Source: Anaeramoeba ignava
Taxonomy: Eukaryota > Metamonada > Anaeramoebidae
Direction of reading: 5' to 3'
DNA length: 64,000 nt
NCBI GenBank assembly: GCA_028826165.1
Contig: JAPDFW010000079.1
Span: 110,001-174,000 of the forward strand
Shown here: positions 37,018 through 48,300 of the stretch, piece by piece
Numbering within the stretch: the first letter of the stretch is position 1
Layout: each line of letters opens with the position of its first letter
Notes under the pieces: model-generated
The model's input: the letters and a program-made list of their open reading frames with translations, nothing else
What the model was told of the DNA's origin: nothing
The model's database searches: none
Program-made: the position numbers and the translations under genes

Positions 37018-39469
37018 ATGAATCCATTAAATAATTCCCCAAACCAAAACAATCAACAAAATAATTCTTTAAATTCAAATCAAATTTCTCAAATAGAGGA
37101 ATTTAAATTATTAAAAAAAACTTATTTCCCTAAAAAAAAATCAACAAAAAAGAAAACAAAATCAAAAAAGAGATATGAACCAACAATTTATTCAAGACCT
37201 GATTCAATTTTTGAAGTACAAATAAAATAAAATAAAATAAATTGAATTGAATTGAATAAATAAAATTTTTTAAAATTTCATTTCAAAAATTTTCAGACAA
37301 AATTACAAGGATTACTTGCAGAAAAAGATCAAGTAGAACAAACTAAAATTTTGAATGAGGAAAATTCTTTAGAAAATGAGATTGATATTGGAGTTGAAAA
37401 GAATATTGTTTTATTATTAATTCAAGCAAATCAACAAAAATATATTTCTGGAGAATTACATTTAACAAATTATAGATTATATTTCAAACCAATTAATTCA
37501 AATATCAAAGTATTTATTTATTTCCAAATTTCCAAATTTTCAAATTTTCAAATTTTACAAATTTTACAAATTTTAAGGATAAATCAATTTTAAAAAGAAT
37601 TCCAAATGTTCCATTAGGATTTCTTTCTAAAGTTCAAAAAATGGGAGGTCAAAAAAAAAGCAAAGGTAATTTAAATTTGGAATCATTTTATTCATTTTGA
37701 TCATTTTTACTTAAATATCAAAAACTAAAAAAGGGAAATTTTCTTATGGAATTGAGATTTTTTGTAAAGATTTAAGATCATATAAATTTGCTTTTGAAAG
37801 AAGAAATCATAGTAGAAGAGAAATGTTCCAAAAAATAATTGGAATTTCTTTTATTCCAAATTTGAATTTTTGTTTTGCATTTACTCATAAAGGCGATAAA
37901 GTGGTTGATTTTGGTTGGGCTATTTATGATCCATTTAAAGAATTTAAAAGACAAGGTAATTTTTATTGAAATATTTTAATAAAAATAATTATTCCTTAAA
38001 AATATATATCTTTATTTAATATTATTATTTTGATTTTGTTTAGGGATATATGAAAATGTGAGTAGTCTTTGGACAGTTTCAGAATTTAATAAAAAATATC
38101 AAATTTGTGATAGTTATCCTGAAATTCTTGTTCTTCCAACTTCCGTTTCTTTTTCTCAAATTAAAGAAGTTGCTAAATTCAGAACTAAAAAAAGAATACC
38201 TGTTCTTACTTGGAAATGTCCTCAAAATTCTTCGGTTTTATGTAGATCTTCGCAACCTCGGATTGGTAAGTTTAATAATATTAATAATAATATTATTAAT
38301 ATTATTAATATTTTTAATATCTTTTTTTGGATCTCTTTAAGGTCTTTCCAAAAAAACAAATCGACAAGACGAAAGTTTACTGCAAACAATTTCTGAAATT
38401 AATACTTTGGGACAAAAACTAAAAATTTTTGATTGTAGACCAAAAGCAAACGCAGTAGCAAATCGAGCCAAAGGAGGAGGATTTGAAAATTCTGAAGGTT
38501 ATAGTGAGTTTAAGATTCAGTTTTTAGGGATTGATAATATTCATGTGATGAGAGACTCACTTAATAAACTATTTCACTCAAGTTTCTACAGTTTTGTTGA
38601 TGATAAAAAATGGATGACTAGTATTGAGGATTCAAATTGGTTGCATCACATTCAAAAAATTCTATACTGGTCAATCAGGGTTTCCAAAACAATTCTTGAT
38701 AACCATTCTGTCCTTGTTCATTGCTCTGATGGATGGGATAGGACATCTCAAATTTGTGCTTGTTGTCAGCTTATGGTTGATCCTTATTATAGAACATTGG
38801 AAGGTTTTATTGTTTTAATTGAGAAAGATTGGCTTAGTTTTGGTCATAAATTTTCACAAAGAATGGGTCATGTTGGAAAAAAAGCAACCGATAATCAAAG
38901 ATCTCCTATTTTTGTTCAATGGATTGATGCTGTTTATCAAATTTGGAAACAATTCCCTAATTTTTTTGAGTTTAATGAAGCCTTATTGATCGTAATTTTG
39001 GAACATTGCTTTTCACTTCGTTTTGGAACTTTTTTGGGAAATAATGATAAAGAAAGAAATCAACAATTTTGTGTCAAGGAAAGCACTTATTCATTGTGGA
39101 CTTTTGTTTATCATAATCACCAAATGTTTTATAATCCTTTTTATACACCTTCCAAAGAACCACTTTATCCAAATTATTCGCTTCGAAGTTTGTGTTTTTG
39201 GGAAAGGTAATTTTTTAATAATTTTTTATTAATTTTTATAATTAATTTTTATAATTAATTTTTGCCTGTTCAGATATTATTTAAAAAATTTTGTTAAAGA
39301 TGATGAAAATTCTTCTAATGAAACAATTTTAGATATTACTCAAACTTGTCGAAATTTGCAAAAAGAAGTTGATGAATTAACAAACAAAATTAAAAAAATG
39401 AAAAAGCAAAATTCTAAAACAAAAAAATCAATCCAAAATTTACAAAACCAAATTAAATCTAAAAAATGA
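37018..39469 (+). CDS. Myotubularin-family phosphoinositide 3-phosphatase
   Basis: Seven exons: 37018-37215, 37297-37509, 37578-37665, 37734-37955, 38044-38265, 38342-39206, 39274-39469; phases 0, 0, 1, 1, 1, 2 join to 667 residues. Order: Asn/Lys-rich basic N-terminus, PH-GRAM domain (GELHLTNYRLYFKP at about residues 116-129), then the phosphatase domain starting SLWTVSEFNKKYQICDSYP. The active site is intact: VLVHCSDGWDRTSQ with Cys about residue 442 (codon 38722-38724) and Arg six residues on, the CX5R of catalytically active members. WLSFGHKFSQRMGH and SPIFVQWIDAVYQIWKQFP are also family hallmarks. A C-terminal coiled coil (about 620-665) likely drives dimerisation. Expected to dephosphorylate PI3P and PI(3,5)P2 on endosomes and autophagic membranes. 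Confidence 0.96.
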
Positions 39470-39527
39470 ATAATTTTTAATTTTTGATTTATTATAAATT
39501 GTAATAAAAATAAAAAGTTCCTAATTT

Positions 39528-39837
39528 TTATTTTTTATCAAGAAAATTTTGAAGAGAAAGATCTCCCCATTTATTTTCATCTTCTTGTTCAAATAAATCA
39601 ATTGAAAGATCAACAAATTCAAATTCAGGATTTAAAGTTTCTTCAGGAAGAGGAAGAGAATCAATTAATTCTATTTTAAATTTAATTTTATTTTTAATTT
39701 TAATTTTAATTTTATTTTTAATTTTAATTTTCTTTACCTTCATTTGGTAAAGAGCTTTTTTTCCATTCTTCTGTAATTATATTTGTTAAAAAATTATTTC
39801 TGTGATGAATATTATTAAATCTACTATCTCTATCCAT
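39528..39837 (-). CDS. ANAPC13: Anaphase-promoting complex subunit 13 (APC13/SWM1-like)
   Basis: Two exons: 39837-39738 and 39670-39528, phase 1, for 80 residues (human 74). Landmarks match the APC13 family in order: ITEEWKKSSLP (human AWREDKLP), LIDSLPLPEE (LNELPEPE), and ENKWGDLSLQNFL (EMKWTDLALQYL). This small subunit stabilises the TPR lobe of the cyclosome. The intron (39671-39737) is an AAAATT-rich stretch. The gene faces DPH1 with only 84 bp between start codons, so the promoter is probably shared. Identification rests on motif order in a short protein, so confidence is moderate to good. Confidence 0.8.
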
Positions 39838-39921
39838 TTTAAAAAAAAAATGAAAAAAATGAAAAAAAAAAATTTAAATTTCATTTTTTCATTTTTTTTT
39901 CATTTTTTTTTCATTTTAAAA
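39838..39921. promoter_or_regulatory. Shared divergent promoter, APC13 / DPH1
   Basis: 84 bp separate two outward-facing ATGs. The spacer is A/T with CATTTTTTTT-type runs that mirror each other around the middle. No named site seen. Confidence 0.45.
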
Positions 39922-42900
39922 ATGTCTCAAAGACCTAAAAGATTTGTTGGTTTAAAAACAAAAAATTCAAATAATGCTTTAACTTCTCAAAGTAGAAAGC
40001 ATTTTATAAATAATTTTATATTTAATTTTATAAATAATTTTATAATTAATTTTATAATTAATTTTATAAATAATTTTATAAATAATTTTATTAATAATTT
40101 TATATATAATTAATAAATAATTTTATAATTAATTTTATAAATAATTTTATAAATAATTTTATAAATAATTTTATATTTAATTTTATAAATAATTTTATAT
40201 TTAATTTTATAAATAATTTTATATTTAATTTTATTAATAATTTTATAATTAATTTTATAATTAATTTTATAAATAATTTTATAAATAATTTTATAAATAA
40301 TTTTATAAATAATTTTATATTTAATTTTATTAATAATTTTATAAATAATTTTTATAATTAATTTTATAAATAATTTTATAATTAATTTTATAAATAATTT
40401 TATAAATAATTTTATAAATAAATTTATAAATAATTTTTATAATTAATTTTATAAATAATTTTATAATTAATTTTATAAATAATTTTATAAATAATTTTAT
40501 AAATAAATTTATAAATAATTTTATAAATAATTTTATAAATAATTTTATAAATAATTTTATAAATAATTTTATAATTAATTTTATATTTAATTTTATATTT
40601 AATTTTATAATTAATTTTATAAATAATTTTATAAATAATTTTATAAATAATTTTATAAATAATTTTATAAATAATTTTATAAATAATTTTATAAATAATT
40701 CTATAAATAATTTTATATTTAATTTTATATTTAATTTTATATTTAATTTTATAAATAATTTTATAATTAATTTTATAATTAATTTTATAAATAATTTTAT
40801 AATTAATTTTATATTTAATTTTATAATTAATTTTATAAATAATTTTATAAATAATTTTATAAATAATTTTATATTTAATTTTATAAATAATTTTATATTT
40901 AATTTTATAAATAATTTTATAATTAATTTTATAATTAATTTTATATATAATTTTATAAATAATTTTATAAATAATTTTATAAATAATTTTATATTTAATT
41001 TTATAAATAATTTTATAATTAATTTTATATATAATTTTATAAATAATTTTATAAATAATTTTATAAATAATTTTATATTTAATTTTATAAATAATTTTAT
41101 AATTAATTTAATATTTAATTTTATATTTAATTTTATATATAATTTTATATTTAATTTTATAAATAATTTTATAAATAATTTTATATTTAATTTTATAATT
41201 AATTTTAAAATTAATTTTATATTTAATTTTATAAATAATTTTATATTTAACTTTATAAATAATTTTTATAATTTATTAATAATTTTTATAAATAATTTTA
41301 TAAATAATTTTATTAATAATTTTATAATTAATTTTATAAATAATTTTATATTTAACTTTATAATTAATTTTATATTTAATTTTATAATTAATTTTATAAT
41401 TAATTTTATTAATAATTTTATATTAAATTTTATAAATAATTTTATATTAAATTTTATAAATAATTTTATAATTAATTTTATTAATAATTTTATAAATAAT
41501 TTTATAAATAATTTTATATATAATTTTATATTTAATTTTATAAATAATTTTATAAATAATTTTATAAATAATTTTATAAATAATTTTTATAAATAATTTT
41601 ATAAATAATTTTATAAATAATTTTATATTTAATTTATAAATAATTTTATATTTAATTTTATAATTAATTTTAAAATTAATTTTAAAATTAATTTTATATT
41701 TAACTTTATAAATAATTTTATAAATAATTTTATAAATAATTTTATAAATAATTTTATAAATAATTTAATAAATAATTTTATAAATAATTTTATAAATAAT
41801 TTTATAAATAATTTTATATTTAATTTTATAAATAATTTTATTAATAATTTTATTAATAATTTTATAAATAATTTTATATTTAAATTTTATAAATAATTTC
41901 AGGAAAGAAAAAAGCAGGAATGATTGGAATTCCAAAAGATATTATTGAAAATGAAGAATTAAATAAAATTATTAAAATAAGTTTACCTGAGAATTACAAC
42001 TTCGAAATCCACAAAACACTATGGAGAATTCGGATCTACAAAGCAAAACGAGTAGGACTTCAATTCCCAGAAGGACTTGTACGATATTCATGTGTGATAT
42101 CAAAAATACTTGAAAAATTTGGATCAGTAGAAACAGTCATTATGGCTGATGTTGTTTATGGTTCTTGTTGTATTGACGATTTTACAGCAAGAGCGCTTCA
42201 AATTGATTTTTTAGTTCATTACGGTCATAGTTGTTTAATTCCTATTGATAAATGTTTTATTCCTATCTTTTATGCTCTTGTTGATATTAAAATTGATACA
42301 GAACATTTTATTCAAACAATAAAGGCAAATTTTAATAAAGATTCAAAACTTGCTTTTTTAAGTACAATTCAATTTGCTTCATCAGTTCAAGCTGCAAAGA
42401 ATATTTTAGTTTCAAAAGATGGTTTTGAAAATATAATTATTCCTCATGTTCCTCCTTTAGCACCATCAGAAGTATTAGGTTGTACTGCACCAAAAATACC
42501 TGATGGATTTATTCCGTTGTAAGAAAATTGAAAAATTAGAAAAAAAGCAAAAAAAGCAAAAAAAGCAAAAAAAATTTTTTTGTTCCACTTTTTTTTAATT
42601 ATTTTAATTATTTTAATTTTTAATTTATTTTTTAGGTTTTTAGCTGATGGTAGATTCCATATAGAAGCTGTAATGTTAATGAATCCAAAAATAGAAAAAA
42701 TGTTCCAATATAATCCTTATTCAAAAATATTATCTATTGAAAGATTTGATAATTTATCTGTTCTTAATTCTAGAAGGTTTCTTTTTTTCTTTTTTTTCTT
42801 TTTTTCTTTTTCTTTATTATTTAAATTTCAAAAACAAAAAAAAAAAGAAACGCAATCAAAAAAGCAAAAAAAGCAAAAATTTTTGGAATTATTTTTGGAA

Positions 42901-43530
42901 CTTTAGGAAGACAAGGTGATCCATTTCTTTTAGAAAAAGTGGAACAAATTCTTGAAAAGAATAAAATAACTTTTTCAACAATTTTACTTACAGAAATTAC
43001 AGAAAATATATTATCAGAATTTGAAGAAATTGAATGGTAAAACAAAGCAAAAAAAAGCAAAAAAAACATTTGCTTTTTTAATTTTAATTTTAATTTAAAT
43101 TTTTGATTTTAATTTTAAATTTAATTTTAATTTTAATTTTAATTTTAATTTTAATTTTAATTTTAATTTTAATTTTAATTTTAATTTTTATTTTAATTTT
43201 AATTTTAATTTTTATTTTAATTTTAATTTTAATTTTAATTTTAATTTTAATTTTAATTTTAATATTAATTTTGATTTTAAATTTAATTTTTAATTTTATA
43301 GTTGGATTCAAATTGCTTGTCCTCGTTTATCTACTGATTGGGGTGATGATTTTACAAAAGAAAAACCAATTTTAAATCCTTATGAATTTATGATTGCTTT
43401 TGAATCAAAAAATAAAGAAGAATTTTTTGAAAATGATGAATATATTTTAGATAATTATTCTTTAAATGGAAAAGAATGGTCTTCTTTTCGAGCTCAAGAT
43501 TTTATAGAAAATACAAAGAAGATTATTTAA
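39922..43530 (+). CDS. DPH1: Diphthamide biosynthesis protein 1 (radical-type ACP transferase subunit)
   Basis: Five exons: 39922-39991, 41903-42518, 42636-42776, 42848-43036, 43302-43530; phases 1, 2, 2, 2 join to 414 residues (human 443). Transfers the 3-amino-3-carboxypropyl group of SAM to the His of elongation factor 2, as a heterodimer with DPH2, using a 4Fe-4S cluster. Three cluster cysteines are visible: GSCCIDDF (about 112-113), VLGCTAPK (about 217) and IACPRLS (about 345). Other hallmarks: [49 protein letters not shown]. Intron 1 is 1.9 kb of AT array. Intron 4 carries a TTTTAA array. The 3' end faces the DPH2 stop codon 46 bp away. Confidence 0.96.
39992..41902 (+). repeat. DPH1 intron 1: 12-bp AT minisatellite
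   Basis: About 1.9 kb of AATTTTATAAAT units with AATTAATTTTAT and ATTTAATTTTAT variants, between the donor at AAAGTAGAAAG and the acceptor TTTCAG. G is absent from the array on the sense strand and C is very rare. The array contributes neither donors nor acceptors. Confidence 0.93.
43037..43301 (+). repeat. DPH1 intron 4: (TTTTAA)n array
   Basis: Roughly 30 ATTTTA hexamers (43080-43285) inside a 265-bp intron, preceded by GCAAAAAA words at 43045-43075. Acceptor TTTTATAG precedes the exon with the third cluster cysteine. Confidence 0.9.
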
Positions 43531-43576
43531 CAAGAAAAATTAATTGGAAAAATTTTAAGATATTTTTTTGTTTTGA

Positions 43577-45182
43577 TTAAATTTTATCATCTTTTTCTTT
43601 TTCTTTTAATTCTTTTTCTTTTAATTCTTTTTCTTTTAATTCTTTTTCTTTTAATTCTTTTTCTTTTAATTCTTTTTCATATTCTTTTTCTGATTCATAT
43701 CCTTTAGAACTTCCTTTTAAACCTTCAACTGCAATTGATGGTTCTTTAAATTCTTTTCTATTTAAACCTTGAAAATATTTTTCTGAAGATTTTGGAATTA
43801 TTTGAAGTAAATCAATTTCTTCAAAAGGAGTTAAAGCTAAAGAATTATTTTCAATTTTCAATTTGATTTTCAATTAGATTTTCATTTTGATTTTGATTTT
43901 GATTTTGATTTTGATTTTGATTTTGATTTTGATTTTGATTTTGATTTTCTTTTTGATTTTCAATTAGATTTTGATTTTGATTTTCATTTTGATTTTGATT
44001 TAGATTTTCATTTAAATTTTCATTTTGATTTTCATTTAGATTTTCATTTAAATTTTCAATTAGATTTTCATAATTTCTCCATTTAGTATAATCAATTTCT
44101 GTTGAATAATTCCCATCCCAAATAAAATTAGAATTTAATGCTTGTTCAATATCAAAAGGTGTAACAACAGGTTTATAAAAATCAAGAAATTTAGATTGAA
44201 TAATATTTTCAGGACAAGAAACAGCAACAAAAACATCAATATCATTTGCAAAATTTCCAAGTTTAGTTTCTGAAATTTCACCAACAGAAATTTCATAAGT
44301 GATTTTCCCTGAATTTTTAGCTAAATTAGAAATATGCTTAACAGTTTCAAAATCTCCTTTATTTCTTTGAGAAGTTACAATTATTCCAATTGTTGCGCTT
44401 TCTTTAATTTTCTGTAAAAAATTAAATCTTTGGAAAATAAATCTTCTTTGTCTTTGAGTTGTGATTGAAAGTTCAACTGTGTTTGTTATTAAATCATAAA
44501 CCCAAATTTCATTTTGTGCCAAATTATTCGCTAAATGCTCAATATATTTATCCTCATTTTTTCCAATATAAAGAATTGAAAATTTTTCCATTTCCTCTTC
44601 TTGATTAATTTCAATTTTTCTTCCACAAATAATTTGTTGATTTGAATCTTTCATTTGGTTTTCATTTTCTTTCAAAACTGAAAAAAATTCATCTTGAAAA
44701 TATGCAAATTTAATATTGAATTTTTGCTTATCAATTTGCTTTTGGATAATGGAAACTAAATGATTCACGTGGGAATTCAATGATAAATCATAAAATATAA
44801 TCCAGTCTTTTGATTTTTCTTTTGATTCCAAAAAGCCAATAATGTTTTTTGAAATTAAATTAATTTCAAAATGATATTTATTAAAAATATATTTAACGGG
44901 TATTTTATTGACTTGAGAAAAACAACTATGCCCATAATGCACAATACAATCAGCACCAACATGTTCTGCTAATGATTCTTTTATGCAACAAGGTGAATCT
45001 GAAACATCCCCCATTATATATATCTTGATTGAATTAGAAAGTGATTTTTTTAATATTTGTTGAATTTTAATTGAATATTTAAGTAAATTTTTTGGAAATT
45101 GAAGAACTATTTTTTGAAACTTTCCGTTTTGAATAAATTCTATTGTTTCTTTAATTTCAAAATCAATTTCTAAATTATTCAT
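43577..45182 (-). CDS. DPH2: Diphthamide biosynthesis protein 2, with an Asn-Gln tract and a frame break
   Basis: No intron. The N-terminal 390 residues are DPH2-like: VLQFPKNLLKYSIKIQ, GDVSDSPCCIKE (cluster-type Cys near residue 70), VHYGHSCFSQVNK, TQRQRRFIFQRF, and VAVSCPENI near residue 350, then FIWDGNYSTEIDY. After an Asn-Glu/Asn-Gln tract (43870-44070) this frame stops at about 43851. The expected C-terminal domain (SEKYFQGLNRKEFKEPSIAV, GLKGSSKGYESE) continues in another frame to 43577, ending in KELKE 5-residue repeats. There is no GT/AG pair in the tract that would splice the two, so a one-base slip in the repeat (biological or technical) is the likely cause. DPH2 supports DPH1 in the first diphthamide step. 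Confidence 0.88.
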
Positions 45183-45320
45183 ATTTATTTTAAAAAGAAA
45201 ATGAAAAATTGAAAAATTGAAAAAATGAAAAAATGAAAAAAAAATTTTTTTATTATTTTTTTTTAAAAAAGATTAAAAGAATTAAAAACAATAAATCTAT
45301 CTTGTTAATTTGATTTAAAA

Positions 45321-45348
45321 GAAAGAAAGAAAGAAAGAAAGAAAGAAA
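45321..45348. repeat. (GAAA)n microsatellite
   Basis: Seven GAAA units in the spacer between the divergent DPH2 start and the 3' end of the PH/RUN gene. The same unit ends the window at 63974-64000, and its complement TTTC sits in the armadillo gene's first intron (56852-56871). Confidence 0.95.
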
Positions 45349-45364
45349 TCATTTTTTTTTGAAA

Positions 45365-48300
45365 TTATTTTTGAATTAAATATTTTTGTTTAAATTCTTC
45401 CAAATCAGTTTGTAATTGGAAATGAAACTAAAAAAAAATAAAAAATAAGTAAAAAAAAACAAGAACATGAGTTAGAAAAGAAAAAGAAAAATTTTTTTGT
45501 TTTGATTAATTTCATGTTTTTAAATTAAATTATTTTAAATTACATCTTGAAGAATTGTTAAAGATGATATTAATTGAATACAAAATCTTTTTTTAATTAG
45601 AAAGGAATCAGAACGATAAAATTTAAGAGAAAAATCAGGATGAGAAAGGATACTAATCCATTTAAGTAAAATTCCTTCATTAATTCCAAACAAAAAGAAG
45701 GTAGACATTTCAATATTTTTCAAAGTTTTTAAATTTTGAATTGAAGAAAAGTTTTTTTGTTTAACAAAGTAGTATCCAGGATTAAGAAAATCATTATTAT
45801 ATTGAAATACACAATCTAAAAAATTTAGTTTTTTTTCGTTTTTCTTTTTAAGTCTCCAATTAAAAATTGAACTAATAATTTTCACAAGAAATAATGCATC
45901 TTTATCTTTTGGATGAACTTGAAATTTTGATCGATTATGAACGATTATTTTTTGGATTGAATCTGAATCAACTAGATATTTTTCTTGTAATTTCTCAACA
46001 GATATTAAAAGATCATCAATAATTTTCTCATAAATTTTGGAAATTTGCTTTTCTTGTTCTTGATCTTTTATCTCGTTTTCAAAAATTCCATCTGAATAAA
46101 AAATACTCATTAAATCTTCGTTTTGATATTTGTTTTGATTTTGTATTTTGTCGAATGAAACATAAAATTTCACACATAAATTAAGTTCATTGTTTGTTGC
46201 ATTTATGATTTGATTTTGATTTTGATTTTGATTTTGATTTTGATTTTGAATTTGATTTTTATTTTGATTTTGAATTTGATTTTTATTTTGATTTTGAATT
46301 TGAATTTTATTTTTATTTTGATTTTGATTTTCATTTTCAATTTGATTTTGAATTTCAATTTGATTTTGATTTTCATTTTGATTTTGATTTTGAATTTGAT
46401 TTTCATTTTGAATTTGAATTTGATTTTGATTTTGATTTTGATTTTGATTTTGATTTTGATTTTGATTTTGAATTTGAATTTGATTTTGATTTTGAATTTG
46501 ATTTTCATTTTCAATTTGATTTTGATTTTGAATTTGATTTTGATTTTGATTTTGATTTTGATTTTGAATTTGATTTTGAATTTGAATTTGATTTTGATTT
46601 TGATTTTCAATTTGATTTTCATTTTCAATTTGATTTTGATTTTGATTTTGATTTTGATTTTCATTTTGAATTTCATTTTCAATTTGATTTTGATTTTGAA
46701 TTTCTTTTTTATTTTGAATTTGATTTTGATTTTCAATTTGAATTTGATTTTGATTTTGATTTTGAATTTGATTTTGAATTTCAATTTGATTTTGATTTTT
46801 ATTTTGATTTTCAATTTGAATTTGATTTTGATTTTGATTTTCATTTTGAATTTCTTTTTTATTTTGAATGTGATTTTCTTTAGTTATTTTTGGAATTTTT
46901 TTAATTGTTGTAATTTTATTTTCACGAATAAAAAGAATTTCTTTTGCAAATTCAAAATGTTGATCAGGAAAATTTGCAACAATAAGTTGTTTTTGTGGTC
47001 TCTTTTTTCTAATACTATTTCTTTTTGTTTCTGCGACTTTTTTTGTTGGACTCATTTTATTTCCTTTTTGAGCAAAAAATCTTTTTTTATTTTGTTGTTT
47101 TGTTTGTGATTTCTTTCCCAAATTTTTAACTGAATCATTTGGTTTTGTATTTTTTTTTTCTTCTTGATTTTTAACTTGTTTATCTTTTATAATTTCACTT
47201 AAAAATTCTACCATTGATAATTTTTCAGAATTGTTTTTATTTTGAAAATTGTTTTCCTTATTTTCATCTTCATAATCTTCATTTTTATTTTTATTTTCAA
47301 TTTCTTTTTGATTTTCAATTTCTTTTTGATTTTGATTTTCTTTTTCATTTTGATTTTCTTTTTGATTTTCAATTTGATTTTGATTTTGATTTTGATTTTC
47401 ATTTCTTTGATTTTCTTTTAAATTTTCAATTTGATTTTCTTTTTGAATTTGATTTTGAATTTTGATTTTCATTTTGATTTTCTTTTTGATTTTCATTTTG
47501 ATTTTCTTTTTGAATTTCTTTTTTATTTTGATTTTCATTTTGAATTTCTTTTTTATTTTGATTTTCATTTTGAATTTCAATTTGATTTTGATTTTGATTT
47601 TCAATTTGATTTTGATTTTGATTTTGATTTTCATTTTCAATTTGATTTTCATTTTGATTTTCATTTTCATTTTGATTTTCAATTTGATTTTGATTTTGAT
47701 TTTGATTTTCAATTTGATTTTGATTTTCATTTTCATTTTGGATTTGATTTTGATTTTCAATTTGATTTTGATTTTGATTTTGGTTTTGATTTTGATTTTC
47801 AATTTGAATTTGATTTTCATTTTCATTTTGATTTTCAATTTGATTTTCTTTTTGATTTTGATTTTCATTTTCATTTTGATTTTCATTTTGATTTTCATTT
47901 TCATTTTTATTTTCATTTTCATTTTCATTTTCATTTTCATTTTGATTTTGATTTTGATTTTGATTTTGATTTTGATTTTGATTTTGATTTTCATTTTCAA
48001 TTTGAATTTGATCTTTATTTTTATTTTTATTTTGATTTTCTTTTTGATTTTCAATTTGATTTTCATTTTCAATTTGATTTTTATTTTGATTTTGATTTTC
48101 TTTTTGATCTTGATTTTGATTTTCAATTTGATTTTCATTTTCAATTTGATTTTGATTTTCTTTTTGATCTTGATTTTCAATTTGGTTTTGATTTTGATTT
48201 TGATTTTCAATTTGATTTTTATTTTCATTTTGATTTTGATTTTGATTTTCTTTTTGATTTTCAATTTGATTTTCAATTTGATCTTTATTTTTATTTTCAT

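Noticed and set aside
43090-43375. Open frames on both strands in the DPH1 intron 4 array
   Set aside because: Created by the TTTTAA unit; the position is explained by an intron with matching phase.
43837-44080. Programmed ribosomal frameshift in DPH2
   Set aside because: No slippery heptamer with a downstream structure could be made out in the low-complexity tract; an indel in the repeat is simpler.
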